DNA of 64,000 bases from Nephrocerus scutellatus. Taxonomy: Eukaryota; Arthropoda; Insecta; Diptera; Pipunculidae. The notes under the pieces were generated by a model that was given only the letters and a program-made list of their open reading frames with translations, was not told where the DNA came from and ran no database searches. The stretch is taken from contig OX352763.1 of the NCBI GenBank assembly GCA_947095585.1, positions 49,432,481 to 49,496,480 of the forward strand. The letters run 5' to 3'. Positions 1 through 15,384 of this stretch are shown piece after piece. A program made the position numbers and the translations under genes. Position 1 is the stretch's first letter. The number at the start of each line of letters is the position of its first letter.

Positions 1-299
1 TGGGTCAATTTAGTGTGACATCTCTGGGAACTGGCCAATCCGCTTGACAGATAACCTCCAAATTGACAAATTTCATGAAAATAACAAAAGTTCAAACCGA
101 TGCACAAATGCCTCTTCCCCTCTACATTGTAATCTAACAAAATCTATTTGATACATAATTCCTTTAGGAAGACACAGGTGTGGGACATCTCTGGGAACTG
201 GCCAATCCGCTTGACAGAGAACCTCCAAATTGACGAATTTCATGAAAATAACAAATGTTCAAACCGATCCACAAATGCCTCTTCCCCTCTACATTGTAA

Positions 300-1080
300 T
301 CTAACAAAATCTATTTGATTGATAATTCCTTTAGCAAGACACAGGTGTGGGTCAATTTAGTGTGACATCTCTGGGAACTGGCCAATCCGCTTGACAGATA
401 ACCTCCAAATTGACAAATTTCATGAAAATAACAAAATTTCAAACCGATGCACAAATGCCTCTTCCACTCGACATTGTAAACTAACAAAATCTATTCGATA
501 GATAATTCCTTTAGGAAGACACAGGTGTGGGTCAATTTAGTGAGACATCTCTGGGAACTGGCCAATCCGCTTGACAGAGAGCCTCCAAATTGACGAATTG
601 CATGAAAATAACAAATGTTCAAACCGATGCACAAATGCCTCTTCCCCTCTACATTGAAATCTAACAAAATCTATTCGATAGATAATTCCTTTAGGAAGAC
701 ACAGGTGTGGGTCAATTTAGTGAGACATCTCTGGGAACTGGCCAATCCGCTTGACATAGAACCTCCAAATTGACGAATTTCATGAAAATAACAAATGTTC
801 AAACCGATTCACAAATGCCTCTTCCCCTCTACATTGTAATCTAACAAAATCTATTTGATAGATAATTCCTTTAGGAAGACACAGGTGTGGGTCAATTTAG
901 TGTGACATCTCTGGGAACTGGCCAATCCGCTTGACAGATAACCTCCAAATTGACGAATTTCATGAAAATAACAAATGTTCAAACCGATGCACAAATGCCT
1001 CTTCCCCTCTACATTGTAATCTAACAAAATCTATTCGATAGATAATTCCTTTAGGAAGACACAGGTGTGGGTCAATTTAG
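300..1080. repeat. Satellite segment duplicated at 5,507-6,287
   Basis: This run of about four monomers shares rare variants, in the same order, with 5,507-6,287: a 'ttagcaagac' variant, 'acaaaatttc', 'gagagcctcc' followed by 'gaattgcatg', and 'gacatagaacc'. The offset is 5,207 bp, which equals 29 x 180 minus the 13-bp deletion near 4,850. This shows a segmental copy inside the array, not independent mutation. Confidence 0.85.
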
Positions 1081-4000
1081 TGGGACATCTCTGGGAACTG
1101 GCCAATCCGCTTGACAGAGAACTTCCAAATTGACGAATTTCATGAAAATAACAAATGTTCAAACCGACCCACAAATGCCTCTTCCCCTATACATTGTAAT
1201 CTAACAAAATCTATCTGATAGATAATTCCTTTAGGAAGACACAGGTGTGGGTCAATTTAGTGTGACATCTCTGGGAACTGGCCAATCCGCTTGACAGATA
1301 ACCTCCAAATTGACAAATTTCATGAAAATAACAAAAGTTCAAACCGATCCACAAATGCCTCTTCCCCTCTACATTGTAATCTAACAAAATCTATTTGATA
1401 GATAATTCCTTTAGGAAGACACAGGTGTGGGTCAATTTAGTGTGACATCTCTGGGAACTGGCCAATCCGCTTGACAGATAACCTCCAAATTGACAAATTT
1501 CATGAAAATAACAAAAGTTCAAACCGATGCACACATGCCTCTTCCACTCGACATTGTAAACTAACAAAATCTATTCGATAGATAATTCCTTTTGGAAGAC
1601 GCAGGTGTGGGTCAATTTAGTGACACATCTCTGGGAACTGGCTAATCCGCTTGACAGAGAACCTCCAAATTGACGAATTTCATGAAAATAACAAATGTTC
1701 AAACCGATCCACAAATGCCTCTTCCCCTCTACATTGTAATCTAACAAAATATATTCGATAGATAATTCCTTTTGGAAGACGCAGGTGTGGGTCAATTTAG
1801 TGACACATCTCTGGGAACTGGCCAATCCGCCTGACAGAGAACCTCCAAATTGACGAATTTCATGAAAATAACAAATGTTCAAACCGATGCACAAATGCCT
1901 CTTCCCCTCTACATTGAAATCTAACAAAATCTATTCGATAGATAATTCCTTTAGGAAGACACAGGTGTGGGTCAATTTAGTGAGACATCTCTGGGAACTG
2001 GCCAATCCGCTTGACAGAGAACCTCCAAATTGACGAATTTCATGAAAATAACAAATGTTCAAACCGATTCACAAATGCTTCTTCCCCTCTACATTGTAAT
2101 CTAACAAAATCTATTCGATAGATAATTCCTTTAGGAAGACGCAGGTGTGGGTCAATTTAGTGTGACATCTCTGGGAACTGGCCAATCCGCTTGACAGATA
2201 ACCTTTAAATTGACGAATTTCATGAAAATAACAAATGTTCAAACCGATGCACAAATGCCTCTTCCCCTCTACATTGTAATCTAACAAAATCTATTCGATA
2301 GATAATTCCTTTAGGAAGACGCAGGTGTGGGTCAATTTAGTGACACATCTCTGGGAACTGGCTAATCCGCTTGACAGAGAACCTCCAAATTGACGAATTT
2401 CATGAAAATAACAAATGTTCAAACCGATCCACAAATGCCTCTTCCCCTATACATTGTAATCTAACAAAATCTATCTGATAGATAATTCCTTTAGGAAGAC
2501 ACAGGTGTGGGTCAATTTAGTGTGACATCTCTGGGAACTGGCCAATCCGCTTGACAGATAACCTCCAAATTGACAAATTTCATGAAAATAACAAAAGTTC
2601 AAACCGATGCACAAATGCCTCTTCCCCTCTACATTGTAATCTAACAAAATCTATTCGATAGATAATTCCTTTTGGAAGACGCAGGTGTGGGTCAATTTAG
2701 TGACACATCTCTGGGAACTGGCTAATCCGCTTGACAGAGAACCTCCAAATTGACGAATTTCATGAAAATAACAAATGTTCAAACCGATCCACAAATGCCT
2801 CTTCCCCTCTACATTGTAATCTAACAAAATCTATTTGATAGATAATTCCTTTAGGAAGACACAGGTGTGGGTCAATTTAGTAAGACATCTCTGGGAACTG
2901 GCCAATCCGCTTGACAGATAAACTCCAAATTGACAAATTTCATGAAAATAACAAAAGTTCAAACCGATGCACAAATGCCTCTTCCACTCGACATTGTAAA
3001 CTAACAAAATCTATTCGATAGATAATTCCTTTAGGAAGACACAGGTGTGGGTCAATTTAGTGACACATCTCTGGGAACTGGCTAATCCGCTTGACAGAGA
3101 ACCTCCAAATTGACGAATTTCATGAAAATAACAAATGTTCAAACCGATCCACAAATGCCTCTTCCCCTCTACATTGTAATCTAACAAAATCTATTTGATA
3201 GATAATTTCTTTAGGAAGACACAGGTGTGGGTCAATTTAGTGAGACATCTCTGGGAACTGGCCAATCCGCTTGACAGATAACCTCCAAATTGACAAATTT
3301 CATGAAAATAACAAAAGTTCAAACCGATGCACAAATGCCTCTTCCAAACGACATTGTAAACTAACAAAATCTATTCGATAGATAATTCCTTTAGGAAGAC
3401 ACAGGTGTGGGTCAATTTACTGAGACATCTCTGGGAACTGGCCAATCCGCTTGACAGAGAACCTCCAAATTGACGAATTGCATGAAAATAACAAATGTTC
3501 AAACCGATGCACAAATGCCTCTTCCCCTCTACATTGTAATCTAACAAAATCTATTCGATAGATAATTCCTTTTGGAAGACGCAGGTGTGGGTCAATTTAG
3601 TGACACATCTCTGGGAACTGGCTAATCCGCTTGACAGAGAACCTCCAAATTGACGAATTTCATGAAAATAACAAATGTTCAAACCGATCCACAAATGCCT
3701 CTTCCCCTCTACATTGTAATCTAACAAAATCTATTTGATAGATAATTCCTTTAGGAAGACACAGGTGTGGGTCAATTTAGTGTGACATCTCTGGGAACTG
3801 GCCAATCCGCTTGACAGATAACCTCCAAATTGACAAATTTCATGAAAATAACAAAAGTTCAAACCGATGCACAAATGCCTCTTCCACTCGAAATTGTAAA
3901 CTAACAAAATCTATTCGATAGATAATTCCTTTTGGAAGACGCAGGTGTGGGTCAATTTAGTGACACATCTCTGGGAACTGGCTAATCCGCTTGACAGAGA

Positions 4001-7000
4001 ACCTCCAAATTGACGAATTTCATGAAAATAACAAATGTTCAAACCGATTCACAAATGCTTCTTCCCCTCTACATTGTAATCTAACAAAATCTATTCGATA
4101 GATAATTCCTTTAGGAAGACGCAGGTGTGGGTCAATTTAGTGTGACATCTCTGGGAACTGGCCAATCCGCTTGACAGATAACCTCCAAATTGACGAATTT
4201 CATGAAAATAACAAATGTTCAAACCGATGCACAAATGCCTCTTCCCCTCTACATTGTAATCTAACAAAATCTATTCGATAGATAATTCCTTTAGGAAGAC
4301 GCAGGTGTGCGTCAATTTAGTGACACATCTCTGGGAACTGGCTAATCCGCTTGACAGAGAACCTCCAAATTGACGAATTTCATGAAAATAACAAATGTTC
4401 AAACCGATCCACAAATGCCTCTTCCCCTATACATTGTAATCTAACAAAATCTATCTGATAGATAATTCCTTTAGGAAGACACAGGTGTGGGTCAATTTAG
4501 TGTGACATCTCTGGGAACTGGCCAATCCGCTTGACAGATAACCTCCAAATTGACAAATTTCATGAAAATAACAAAAGTTCAAACCGATGCACAAATGCCT
4601 CTTCCCCTCTACATTGTAATCTAACAAAATCTATTCGATAGATAATTCCTTTAGGAAGACACAGGTGTGGGTCAATTTAGTGGGACATCTCTGGGAACTG
4701 GCCAATCCGCTTGACAGAGAACCTCCAAATTGACGAATTTCATGAAAATAACAAATGTTCAAACCGATGCACAAATGCCTCTTCCCCTCTACATTGTAAT
4801 CTAACAAAATCTATTTGATACATAATTCCTTTAGGAAGACACAGGTGTGGGACATCTCTGGGAACTGGCCAATCCGCTTGACAGAGAACCTCCAAATTGA
4901 CGAATTTCATGAAAATAACAAATGTTCAAACCGATGCACAAATGCCTCTTCCCCTCGATATTGTAATCCAACAAAATCTATTTGATAGATAATTCCTTTA
5001 GGAAGACACAGGTGTGGGTCAATTTAGTGAGGCATCTCTGGGAACTGGCCAATCCGCCTGACAGAGAACCTCCAAATTGACGAATTTCATGAAAATAACA
5101 AATGTTCAAACCGATGCACAAATGCCTCTTCCCCTCTACATTGAAATCTAACAAAATCTATTCGATAGATAATTCCTTTAGGAAGACACAGGTGTGGGTC
5201 AATTTAGTGAGACATCTCTGGGAACTGGCCAATCCGCTTGACAGAGAACCTCCAAATTGACGAATTTCATGAAAATAACAAATGTTCAAACCGATTCACA
5301 AATGCTTCTTCCCCTCTACATTGTAATCTAACAAAATCTATTCGATAGATAATTCCTTTAGGAAGACACAGGTTTCGGTGAATTTAGTGAGACATCTCTG
5401 GGAACTGGCCAATCCGCTTGACAGAGAACCTCCAAATTGACGAATTTCATGAAAATAACAAATGTTCAAACCGATCCACAAATGCCTCTTCCCCTCTACA
5501 TTGTAATCTAACAAAATCTATTTGATAGATAATTCCTTTAGCAAGACACAGGTGTGGGTCAATTTAGTGTGACATCTCTGGGAACTGGCCAATCCGCTTG
5601 ACAGATAACCTCCAAATTGACAAATTTCATGAAAATAACAAAATTTCAAACCGATGCACAAATGCCTCTTCCACTCGACATTGTAAACTAACAAAATCTA
5701 TTCGATAGATAATTCCTTTAGGAAGACACAGGTGTGGGTCAATTTAGTGAGACATCTCTGGGAACTGGCCAATCCGCTTGACAGAGAGCCTCCAAATTGA
5801 CGAATTGCATGAAAATAACAAATGTTCAAACCGATGCACAAATGCCTCTTCCACTCTACATTGAAATCTAACAAAATCTATTCGATAGATAATTCCTTTA
5901 GGAAGACACAGGTGTGGGTCAATTTAGTGAGACATCTCTGGGAACTGGCCAATCCGCTTGACATAGAACCTCCAAATTGACGAATTTCATGAAAATAACA
6001 AATGTTCAAACCGATTCACAAATGCCTCTTCCCCTCTACATTGTAATCTAACAAAATCTATTTGATAGATAATTCCTTTAGGAAGACACAGGTGTGGGTC
6101 AATTTAGTGTGACATCTCTGGGAACTGGCCAATCCGCTTGACAGATAACCTCCAAATTGACGAATTTCATGAAAATAACAAATGTTCAAACCGATGCACA
6201 AATGCCTCTTCCCCTCTACATTGTAATCTAACAAAATCTATTCGATAGATAATTCCTTTAGGAAGACACAGGTGTGGGTCAATTTAGTGGGACATCTCTG
6301 GGAACTGGCCAATCCGCTTGACAGAGAACCTCCAAATTGACGAATTTCATGAAAATAACAAATGTTCAAACCGATCCACAAATGCCTCTTCCCCTCTACA
6401 TTGTAATCTAACAAAATCTATTCGATAGATAATTCCTTTAGGAAGACACAGGTGTGGGTCAATTTAGTGAGATATCTCTGGGAACTGGCCAATCCGCTTG
6501 ACAGAAAACCTCCAAATTGACGAATTTCATGAAAATAACAAAAGTTCAAGCCGATGCACAAATGCCTCTTCCCCTCTACATTGTAATCTAACAATATCTT
6601 TTTGATAGATAATTCCTTTAGGAAGACACAGGTGTGGGTCAATTTAGTGAGATATCTCTGGGAACTGGCCAATCCGCTTGACAGAGAACCTCCAAATTGA
6701 CGAATTTCATGAAAATAACAAAAGTTCAAACCGATGCACAAATGCCCCTTCCCCTCTACATTGTAATCTAACAAAATCTATTCTATAGATAATTCGTTTA
6801 GGAAGACACAGGAGTGGGTCAATTTAGTGGGACATCTCTGGGAACTGGCCAATCCGCTTGACAGAGAACATCCAAATTGACGAATTTCATGAAAATAACA
6901 AAAGTTCAAACCGATGCACAAATGCCTCTTCCCCTCTACATTGTAATCTAACAATATCTTTTCGATAGATAATTCCTTTAGGAAGACACAGGTGTGGGTC

Positions 7001-10000
7001 AATTTAGTGAGATATCTCTGGGAACTGGCCAATCCGCTTGACAGAGAACCTCCAAATTGACGAACTTCATGAAAATAACAAAAGTTCAAACCGATGCACA
7101 AATGCCTCTTCCCCTCTACATTGTAATCTAACAAAATCTATTCGATAGATAATTCCTTTAGGAACCCACAGGTGTGGGTCAATTTAGTGGGACATCTCTG
7201 GGAACTGGCCAATCCGCTTGACAGAGAACCTCCAAATTGACGAATTTCATGAAAATAACAAATGTTCAAACCGATGCACAAATGCCTCTTCCCCTCTACA
7301 TTGTAATCTAACAAAATCTATTTGATAGATAATTCCTTTAGAAAGACATAGGTGTGGGTCAATTTAGTCGGACATCTCTGGGAACTGGCCAATCCGCTTG
7401 ACAGAGAACCTCCAAATTGACGAATTTCATGAAAATAACAATTGTTCAAACCGATGCACAAATGCCTCTTCCCCTCTACATTGTAATCTAACAAAATCTT
7501 TTCGATAGATAATTCCGTAAGAAGACACAGGTGTGGGTCAATTTAGTGAGATATCTCTGGGAACTGGCCAATCCGCTTGACAGAGAACCTCCAAATTGAC
7601 GAATTTCATGAAAATAACAAAAGTTCAAACCGATGCACAAATGCCTGTTCCCCTCTACATTGTAATCTAACAAAATCTATTCGATAGATAATTCCTTTAT
7701 GAAGACACAGGTGTGGGTCAATTTAGTGAGACATCTCTGGGAACTGGCCAATCCGCTTGACAGAGAACCTCCAAATTGACGAATTTCATGAAAATAACAA
7801 AAGTTCAAACCGATGCACAAATGCCTCTTCCCCTCTACATTGTAATCTAACAAAATCTATTCGATAGATAATTCCTTTAGGAAGACACAGGTGTGGGTCA
7901 ATTTAGTGGGACATCTCTGGGAACTGGCCAATCCGCTTGACAGAGAACCTCCAAATGGACGAATTTCATGAAAATAACAAAAGTTCAAACCGATGCACAA
8001 ATGCCTCTTCCCCTCTACATTCTAATCTAACAATATCTTTACGATAGATAATTCCTTTAGGAAGACACAGGTGTGGGTCAATTTAGTGAGATATCTCTGG
8101 GAACTGGCCAATCCGCTTGACAGAGAACCTCCAAATTGACGAATTTCATGAAAATAACAAAAGTTCAAACCGATGCACAAATGCCTCTTCCCCTCTACAT
8201 TGTAATCTAACAAAATCTATTCGATAGATAATTCCTTTAGGAAGACACAGGTGTGGGTCAATTTAGTGGGGACATCTCTGGGAACTGGCCAATCCGCTTG
8301 ACAGAGAACCTCCAAATTGACGAATTTCATGAAAATAACAAATGTTCAAACCGATGCACAAATGCCTCTTCCCCTCTACATTGTAATCTAACAAAATCTA
8401 TTTGATAGATAATTCCTTTAGGAAGACACAGGTGTGGGTCAATTTAGTGGGACATCTCTGGGAACTGGCCAATCCGCTTGACAGAGAACCTCCAAATTGA
8501 CGAATTTCATGAAAATAACAAATGTTCAAACCGATGCACAAATGCCTCTTCCCCTCTACATTGTAATCTAACAAAATCTATTTGATAGATAATTCCTTTA
8601 GGAAGACACAGGTGTGGGTCAATTTAGTGGGACATCTCTGGGAACTGGCCAATCCGCTTGACAGAGAACCTCCAAATTGACGAATTTCATGAAAATAACA
8701 AATGTTCAAACCGATGCACAAATGCCTCTTCCCCTCTACATTGTAATCTAACAAAATCTTTTCGATAGATAATTCCGTAAGAAGACACAGGTGTGGGTCA
8801 ATTTAGTGAGATATCTCTGGGAACTGGCCAATCCGCTTGACCGAGAACCTCCAAATTGACGAATTTCATGAAAATAACAAAAGTTCAAACCGATGCACAA
8901 ATGCCTCTTTCCCTCTACATTGTAATCTAACAAAATCTATTCGATAGATAATTCCTTTAGGAAGACACAGGTGTGGATCAATTTAGTGAGACATCTCTGG
9001 GAACTGGCCAATCCGCTTGACAGAGAACCTCCAAATTGACGAATTTCATGAAAATAACAAAAGTTCAAACCGATGCACAAATGCCTCTTCCCCTCTACAT
9101 TGTAATCTAACAAAATCTATTCGATAGATAATTCCTTTAGGAAGACACAGGTTTGGGTCAATTTAGTGGGACATCTCTGGGAACTGGCCAATCTGCTTGA
9201 CAGAGAACCTCCAAATGGACGAATTTCATGAAAATAACAAAAGTTCAAACCGATGCACAAATGCCTCTTCCCCTCTACATTGTAATCTAACAATATCTTT
9301 ACGATAGATAATTCCTTTAGGAAGACACAGGTGTGGGTCAATTTAGTGAGACATCTCTGGGAACTGGCCAATCCGCTTGACAGAGAACCTCCAAATTGAC
9401 GAATTGCATGAAAATAACAAATGTTCAAACCGATGCACAAATGCCTCTTCCCCTCTACATTGTAATCTAAAAAAATCTATTTGATACATAATTCCCATAG
9501 GAAGACACAGGTGTGGGTCAATTTAGTGGGACATCTCTGGGAACTGGCCAATCCGCTTGACAGAGAACCTCCAAATTGACGAATTTCATGAAAATAACAA
9601 ATGTTCAAACCGATGCACAAATGCCTCTTCCCCTCTACATTGTAATCTAACAAAATCTATTTGATAGATAATTCCTTTAGGAAGACACAGGTGTGGGTCA
9701 ATTTAGTGGGACATCTCTGGGAACTGGCCAATCCGCTTGACAGAGAACCTCCAAATTGACGAATTTCATGAAAATAACAAATGTTCAAACCGATGCACAA
9801 ATGCCTCTTCCCCTCTACATTGTAATCTAACAAAATCTTTTCGATAGATAATTCCGTAAGAAGACACAGGTGTGGGTCAATTTAGTGAGATATCTCTGGG
9901 AACTGGCCAATCCGCTTGACCGAGAACCTCCAAATTGACGAATTTCATGAAAATAACAAAAGTTCAAACCGATGCACAAATGCCTCTTTCCCTCTACATT

Positions 10001-11249
10001 GTAATCTAACAAAATCTATTCGATAGATAATTCCTTTAGGAAGACACAGGTGTGGATCAATTTAGTGAGACATCTCTGGGAACTGGCCAATCCGCTTGAC
10101 AGAGAACCTCCAAATTGACGAATTTCATGAAAATAACAAAAGTTCAAACCGATGCACAAATGCCTCTTCCCCTCTACATTGTAATCTAACAAAATCTATT
10201 CGATAGATAATTCCTTTAGGAAGACACAGGTTTGGGTCAATTTAGTGGGACATCTCTGGGAACTGGCCAATCTGCTTGACAGAGAACCTCCAAATGGACG
10301 AATTTCATGAAAATAACAAAAGTTCAAACCGATGCACAAATGCCTCTTCCCCTCTACATTTTAATCTAACAATATCTTTACGATAGATAATTCCTTTAGG
10401 AAGACACAGGTGTGGGTCAATTTAGTGAGACATCTCTGGGAACTGGCCAATCCGCTTGACAGAGAACCTCCAAATTGACGAATTGCATGAAAATAACAAA
10501 TGTTCAAACCGATGCACAAATGCCTCTTCCCCTCTACATTGTAATCTAAAAAAATCTATTTGATACATAATTCCCATAGGAAGACACAGGTGTGGGTCAA
10601 TTTAGTGGGACATCTCTGGTAACGGGCCAATCCGCTTGACAGAGAACCTCCAAATTGACGAATTTCATGAAAATAACAAAAGTTCAAACCGATGCACAAA
10701 TGCCTCTTCCCCTCTGCATTGTAATCTAACAAAATCTATTCGATAGATAATTCCTTTAGGAAGACACAGGTGTGGGTCAATTTAGTGGGACATCTCTGGG
10801 AACTGGCCAATCCGCTTGACAGAGAACATCCAAATTGACGAATTTCATGAAAATAACAAAAGTTCAAACCGATGCACAAATGCCTCTTCCCCTCTACATT
10901 GTAATCTAACAATATCTTTTCGATAGATAATTCCTTTAGGAAGACACAGATGTGGGTCAATTTAGTGAGATATCTCTGGGAACTGGCCAATCCGCTTGAC
11001 AGAGAACCTCCAAATTGACGAATTTCATGAAAATAACAAAAGTTCAAACCGATGCACAAATGCCTCTTCCCCTCTACATTGTAATCTAACAAAATCTATT
11101 CGATAGATAATTCCTTTAGGAAGACACAGGTGTGGGTCAATTTAGTGGGACATCTCTGGGAACTGGCCAATCCGCTTGACAGAGAACCTCCAAATTGACG
11201 AATTTCATGAAAATAACAAATGTTCAAACCGATGCACAAATGCCTCTTC

Positions 11250-14200
11250 CCCTCTACATTATAATCTAACAAAATCTATTTGATAGATAATTCCTTTAGG
11301 AAGACACAGGTGTGGGTCAATTTAGTGGGACATCTCTGGGAACTGGCCAATCCGCTTGACAGAGAACCTCCAAATTGACGAATTTCATGAAAATAACAAA
11401 TGTTCAAACCGATGCACAAATGCCTCTTCCCCTCTACATTGTAATCTAACAAAATCGTTTCGATAGATAATTCCTTTAGGAAGACACAGGTGTGGGTCAA
11501 TTTAGTGAGATATCTCTGGGAACTGGCCAATCCGCTTGACAGAGAACCTCCAAATTGACGAATTTCATGAAAATAACAAAAGTTCAAATCGATGCACAAA
11601 TGCCTCTTCCCCTCTACATTTTAATCTAACAAAATCTATTCGATAGATAATTCCTTTAGGAAGACACAGGTGTGGGTCAATTTAGTGAGACATCTCTGGG
11701 AACTGGCCAATCCGCTTGACAGAGAACCTCCAAATTGACGAATTTCATGAAAATAACAAAAGTTCAAACCGATGCACAAATGCCTCTTCCCCTCTACATT
11801 TTAATCTAACAAAATCTATTCGATAGATAATTCCTTTAGGAAGACACAGGTGTGGGTCAATTTTGTGGGACATCTCTAGGAACTGGCCAATCCGCTTGAC
11901 AGAGAACCTCCAAATTGACGAATTTCATGAAAATAACAAAAGTTCAAACCGATGCACAAATGCCTCTTCCCCTCTACATTGTAATCTAACAATATCTTTT
12001 CAATAGATAATTCCTTTAGGAAGACACAGGTGTGGGTCAATTTAGTGAGATATCTCTGGGAACTGGCCAATCCGCTTGACAGAGAACCTCCAAATTGACG
12101 AATTTCATGAAAATAACAAAAGTTCAAACCGATGCACAAATGCCTCTTCCCCTCTACATTGTAATCTAACAAAATCTATTCGATAGATAATTCCTTTAGG
12201 AAGACACAGGTGTGGGTCAATTTAGTGGGACATCTCTGGGAACTGGCCAATCCGCTTGACAGAGAACATCCAAATTGACGAATTTCATGAAAATAACAAA
12301 TGTTCAAACCGATGCACAAATGCCTCTTCCCCTCTACATTGTAATCTAACAAAATCTATTTGATAGATAATTCCTTTAGGAAGACACAGGTGTGGGTCAA
12401 TTTAGTGGGACATCTCTGGGAACTGGCCAATCCGCTTAACAGAGAGCCTCCAAATTGACGAATTTCATGAAAATAACAAATGTTCAAACCGATGCACAAA
12501 TGCCTTTTCCCCTCTACATTGTAATCTAAAAAAATCTATTTGATACATAATTCCCATAGGAAGACACAGGTGTGGGTCAATTTAGTGAGACATCTCTGGG
12601 AACTGGCCAATCCGCTGATAGAGAACCTCCAAATTGACGAATTTCATGAAAATAACAAAAGTTCAAGCCGATGCACACATGCCTCTTCACCTCTACATTG
12701 TAATCTTACAAAATCTATTCGATAGATAATTCCTTTAGGAAGACACAGGTGTGGGTCAATTTAGTGAGACATCTCTGGGAACTGGCCAATCCGCTTGACA
12801 GAGAACCTCCAAATTGACGAATTGCATGAAAATAACAAATGTTCAAACCGATGCACAAATGCCTCTTCCCCTCTACATTGTAATCTAAAAAAATCTATTT
12901 GATACATAATTCCCATAGGAAGACACAGGTGTGGGTCAATTTAGTGGGACATCTCTGGGAACTGGCCAATCCGCTTGACAGAGAACCTCCAAATTGACGA
13001 ATTTCATGAAAATAACAAATGTTCAAACCGATGCACAAATGCCTCTTCCCCTCGACATTGTAATCCAACAAAATCTATTTGATAGATAATTCCTTTAGGA
13101 AGACACAGATGTGGGTCAATTTAGTGAGACATCTCTGGGAACTGGCCAATCCGCTTGACAGAGAACCTCCAAATTGACGAATTGCATGAAAATAACAAAT
13201 GTTCAAACCGATTCACAAATGCCTCTTCCCCTCTACATTGTAATCTTACAAAATCTATTTGTGGGTCAATTTAGTGAGACATCTTTGGGAACTGGCCAAT
13301 CCGCTTGACAGAGAACCTCCAAATTGACGAATTTCATGAAAATAACAAATGTTCAAACCGATGCACAAATGCCTCTTCCCCTCTACATTATAATCTAACA
13401 AAATCTATTTGATAGATAATTCCTTTAGGAAGACACAGGTGTGGGTCAATTTAGTGGGACATCTCTGGGAACTGGCCAATCCGCTTGACAGAGAACCTCC
13501 AAATTGACGAATTTCATGAAAATAACAAATGTTCAAACCGATGCACAAATGCCTCTTCCCCTCTACATTGTAATCTAACAAAATCGTTTCGATAGATAAT
13601 TCCTTTAGGAAGACACAGGTGTGGGTCAATTTAGTGAGATATCTCTGGGAACTGGCCAATCCGCTTGACAGAGAACCTCCAAATTGACGAATTTCATGAA
13701 AATAACAAAAGTTCAAATCGATGCACAAATGCCTCTTCCCCTCTACATTTTAATCTAACAAAATCTATTCGATAGATAATTCCTTTAGGAAGACACAGGT
13801 GTGGGTCAATTTAGTGAGACATCTCTGGGAACTGGCCAATCCGCTTGACAGAGAACCTCCAAATTGACGAATTTCATGAAAATAACAAAAGTTCAAACCG
13901 ATGCACAAATGCCTCTTCCCCTCTACATTTTAATCTAACAAAATCTATTCGATAGATAATTCCTTTAGGAAGACACAGGTGTGGGTCAATTTTGTGGGAC
14001 ATCTCTAGGAACTGGCCAATCCGCTTGACAGAGAACCTCCAAATTGACGAATTTCATGAAAATAACAAAAGTTCAAACCGATGCACAAATGCCTCTTCCC
14101 CTCTACATTGTAATCTAACAATATCTTTTCAATAGATAATTCCTTTAGGAAGACACAGGTGTGGGTCAATTTAGTGAGATATCTCTGGGAACTGGCCAAT

Positions 14201-15384
14201 CCGCTTGACAGAGAACCTCCAAATTGACGAATTTCATGAAAATAACAAAAGTTCAAACCGATGCACAAATGCCTCTTCCCCTCTACATTGTAATCTAACA
14301 AAATCTATTCGATAGATAATTCCTTTAGGAAGACACAGGTGTGGGTCAATTTAGTGGGACATCTCTGGGAACTGGCCAATCCGCTTGACAGAGAACATCC
14401 AAATTGACGAATTTCATGAAAATAACAAATGTTCAAACCGATGCACAAATGCCTCTTCCCCTTTACATTGTAATCTAACAAAATCTATTTGATAGATAAT
14501 TCCTTTAGGAAGACACAGGTGTGGGTCAATTTAGTGGGACATCTCTGGGAACTGGCCAATCCGCTTAACAGAGAGCCTCCAAATTGACGAATTTCATGAA
14601 AATAACAAATGTTCAAACCGATGCACAAATGCCTTTTCCCCTCTACATTGTAATCTAAAAAAATCTATTTGATACATAATTCCCATAGGAAGACACAGGT
14701 GTGGGTCAATTTAGTGAGACATCTCTGGGAACTGGCCAATCCGCTGATAGAGAACCTCCAAATTGACGAATTTCATGAAAATAACAAAAGTTCAAGCCGA
14801 TGCACACATGCCTCTTCACCTCTACATTGTAATCTTACAAAATCTATTCGATAGATAATTCCTTTAGGAAGACACAGGTGTGGGTCAATTTAGTGAGACA
14901 TCTCTGGGAACTGGCCAATCCGCTTGACAGAGAACCTCCAAATTGACGAATTGCATGAAAATAACAAATGTTCAAACCGATGCACAAATGCCTCTTCCCC
15001 TCTACATTGTAATCTAAAAAAATCTATTTGATACATAATTCCCATAGGAAGACACAGGTGTGGGTCAATTTAGTGGGACATCTCTGGGAACTGGCCAATC
15101 CGCTTGACAGAGAACCTCCAAATTGACGAATTTCATGAAAATAACAAATGTTCAAACCGATGCACAAATGCCTCTTCCCCTCGACATTGTAATCCAACAA
15201 AATCTATTTGATAGATAATTCCTTTAGGAAGACACAGATGTGGGTCAATTTAGTGAGACATCTCTGGGAACTGGCCAATCCGCTTGACAGAGAACCTCCA
15301 AATTGACGAATTGCATGAAAATAACAAATGTTCAAACCGATTCACAAATGCCTCTTCCCCTCTACATTGTAATCTTACAAAATC
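11250..15384. repeat. Higher-order repeat, 2,129 bp x 2
   Basis: Two successive near-identical blocks, about 11,126-13,254 and 13,255-15,383. Corresponding landmarks sit 2,129 bp apart (for example the 'aatcgtttcg' variant and the one-base-shorter 'ccgctgatag' monomer at ~12,614 and ~14,743). The period is 12 x 180 minus a 30-bp and a 1-bp deletion. A third partial copy follows at 15,384-16,434, with two monomers fewer (offset 1,769 = 2,129 - 360). Confidence 0.85.
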
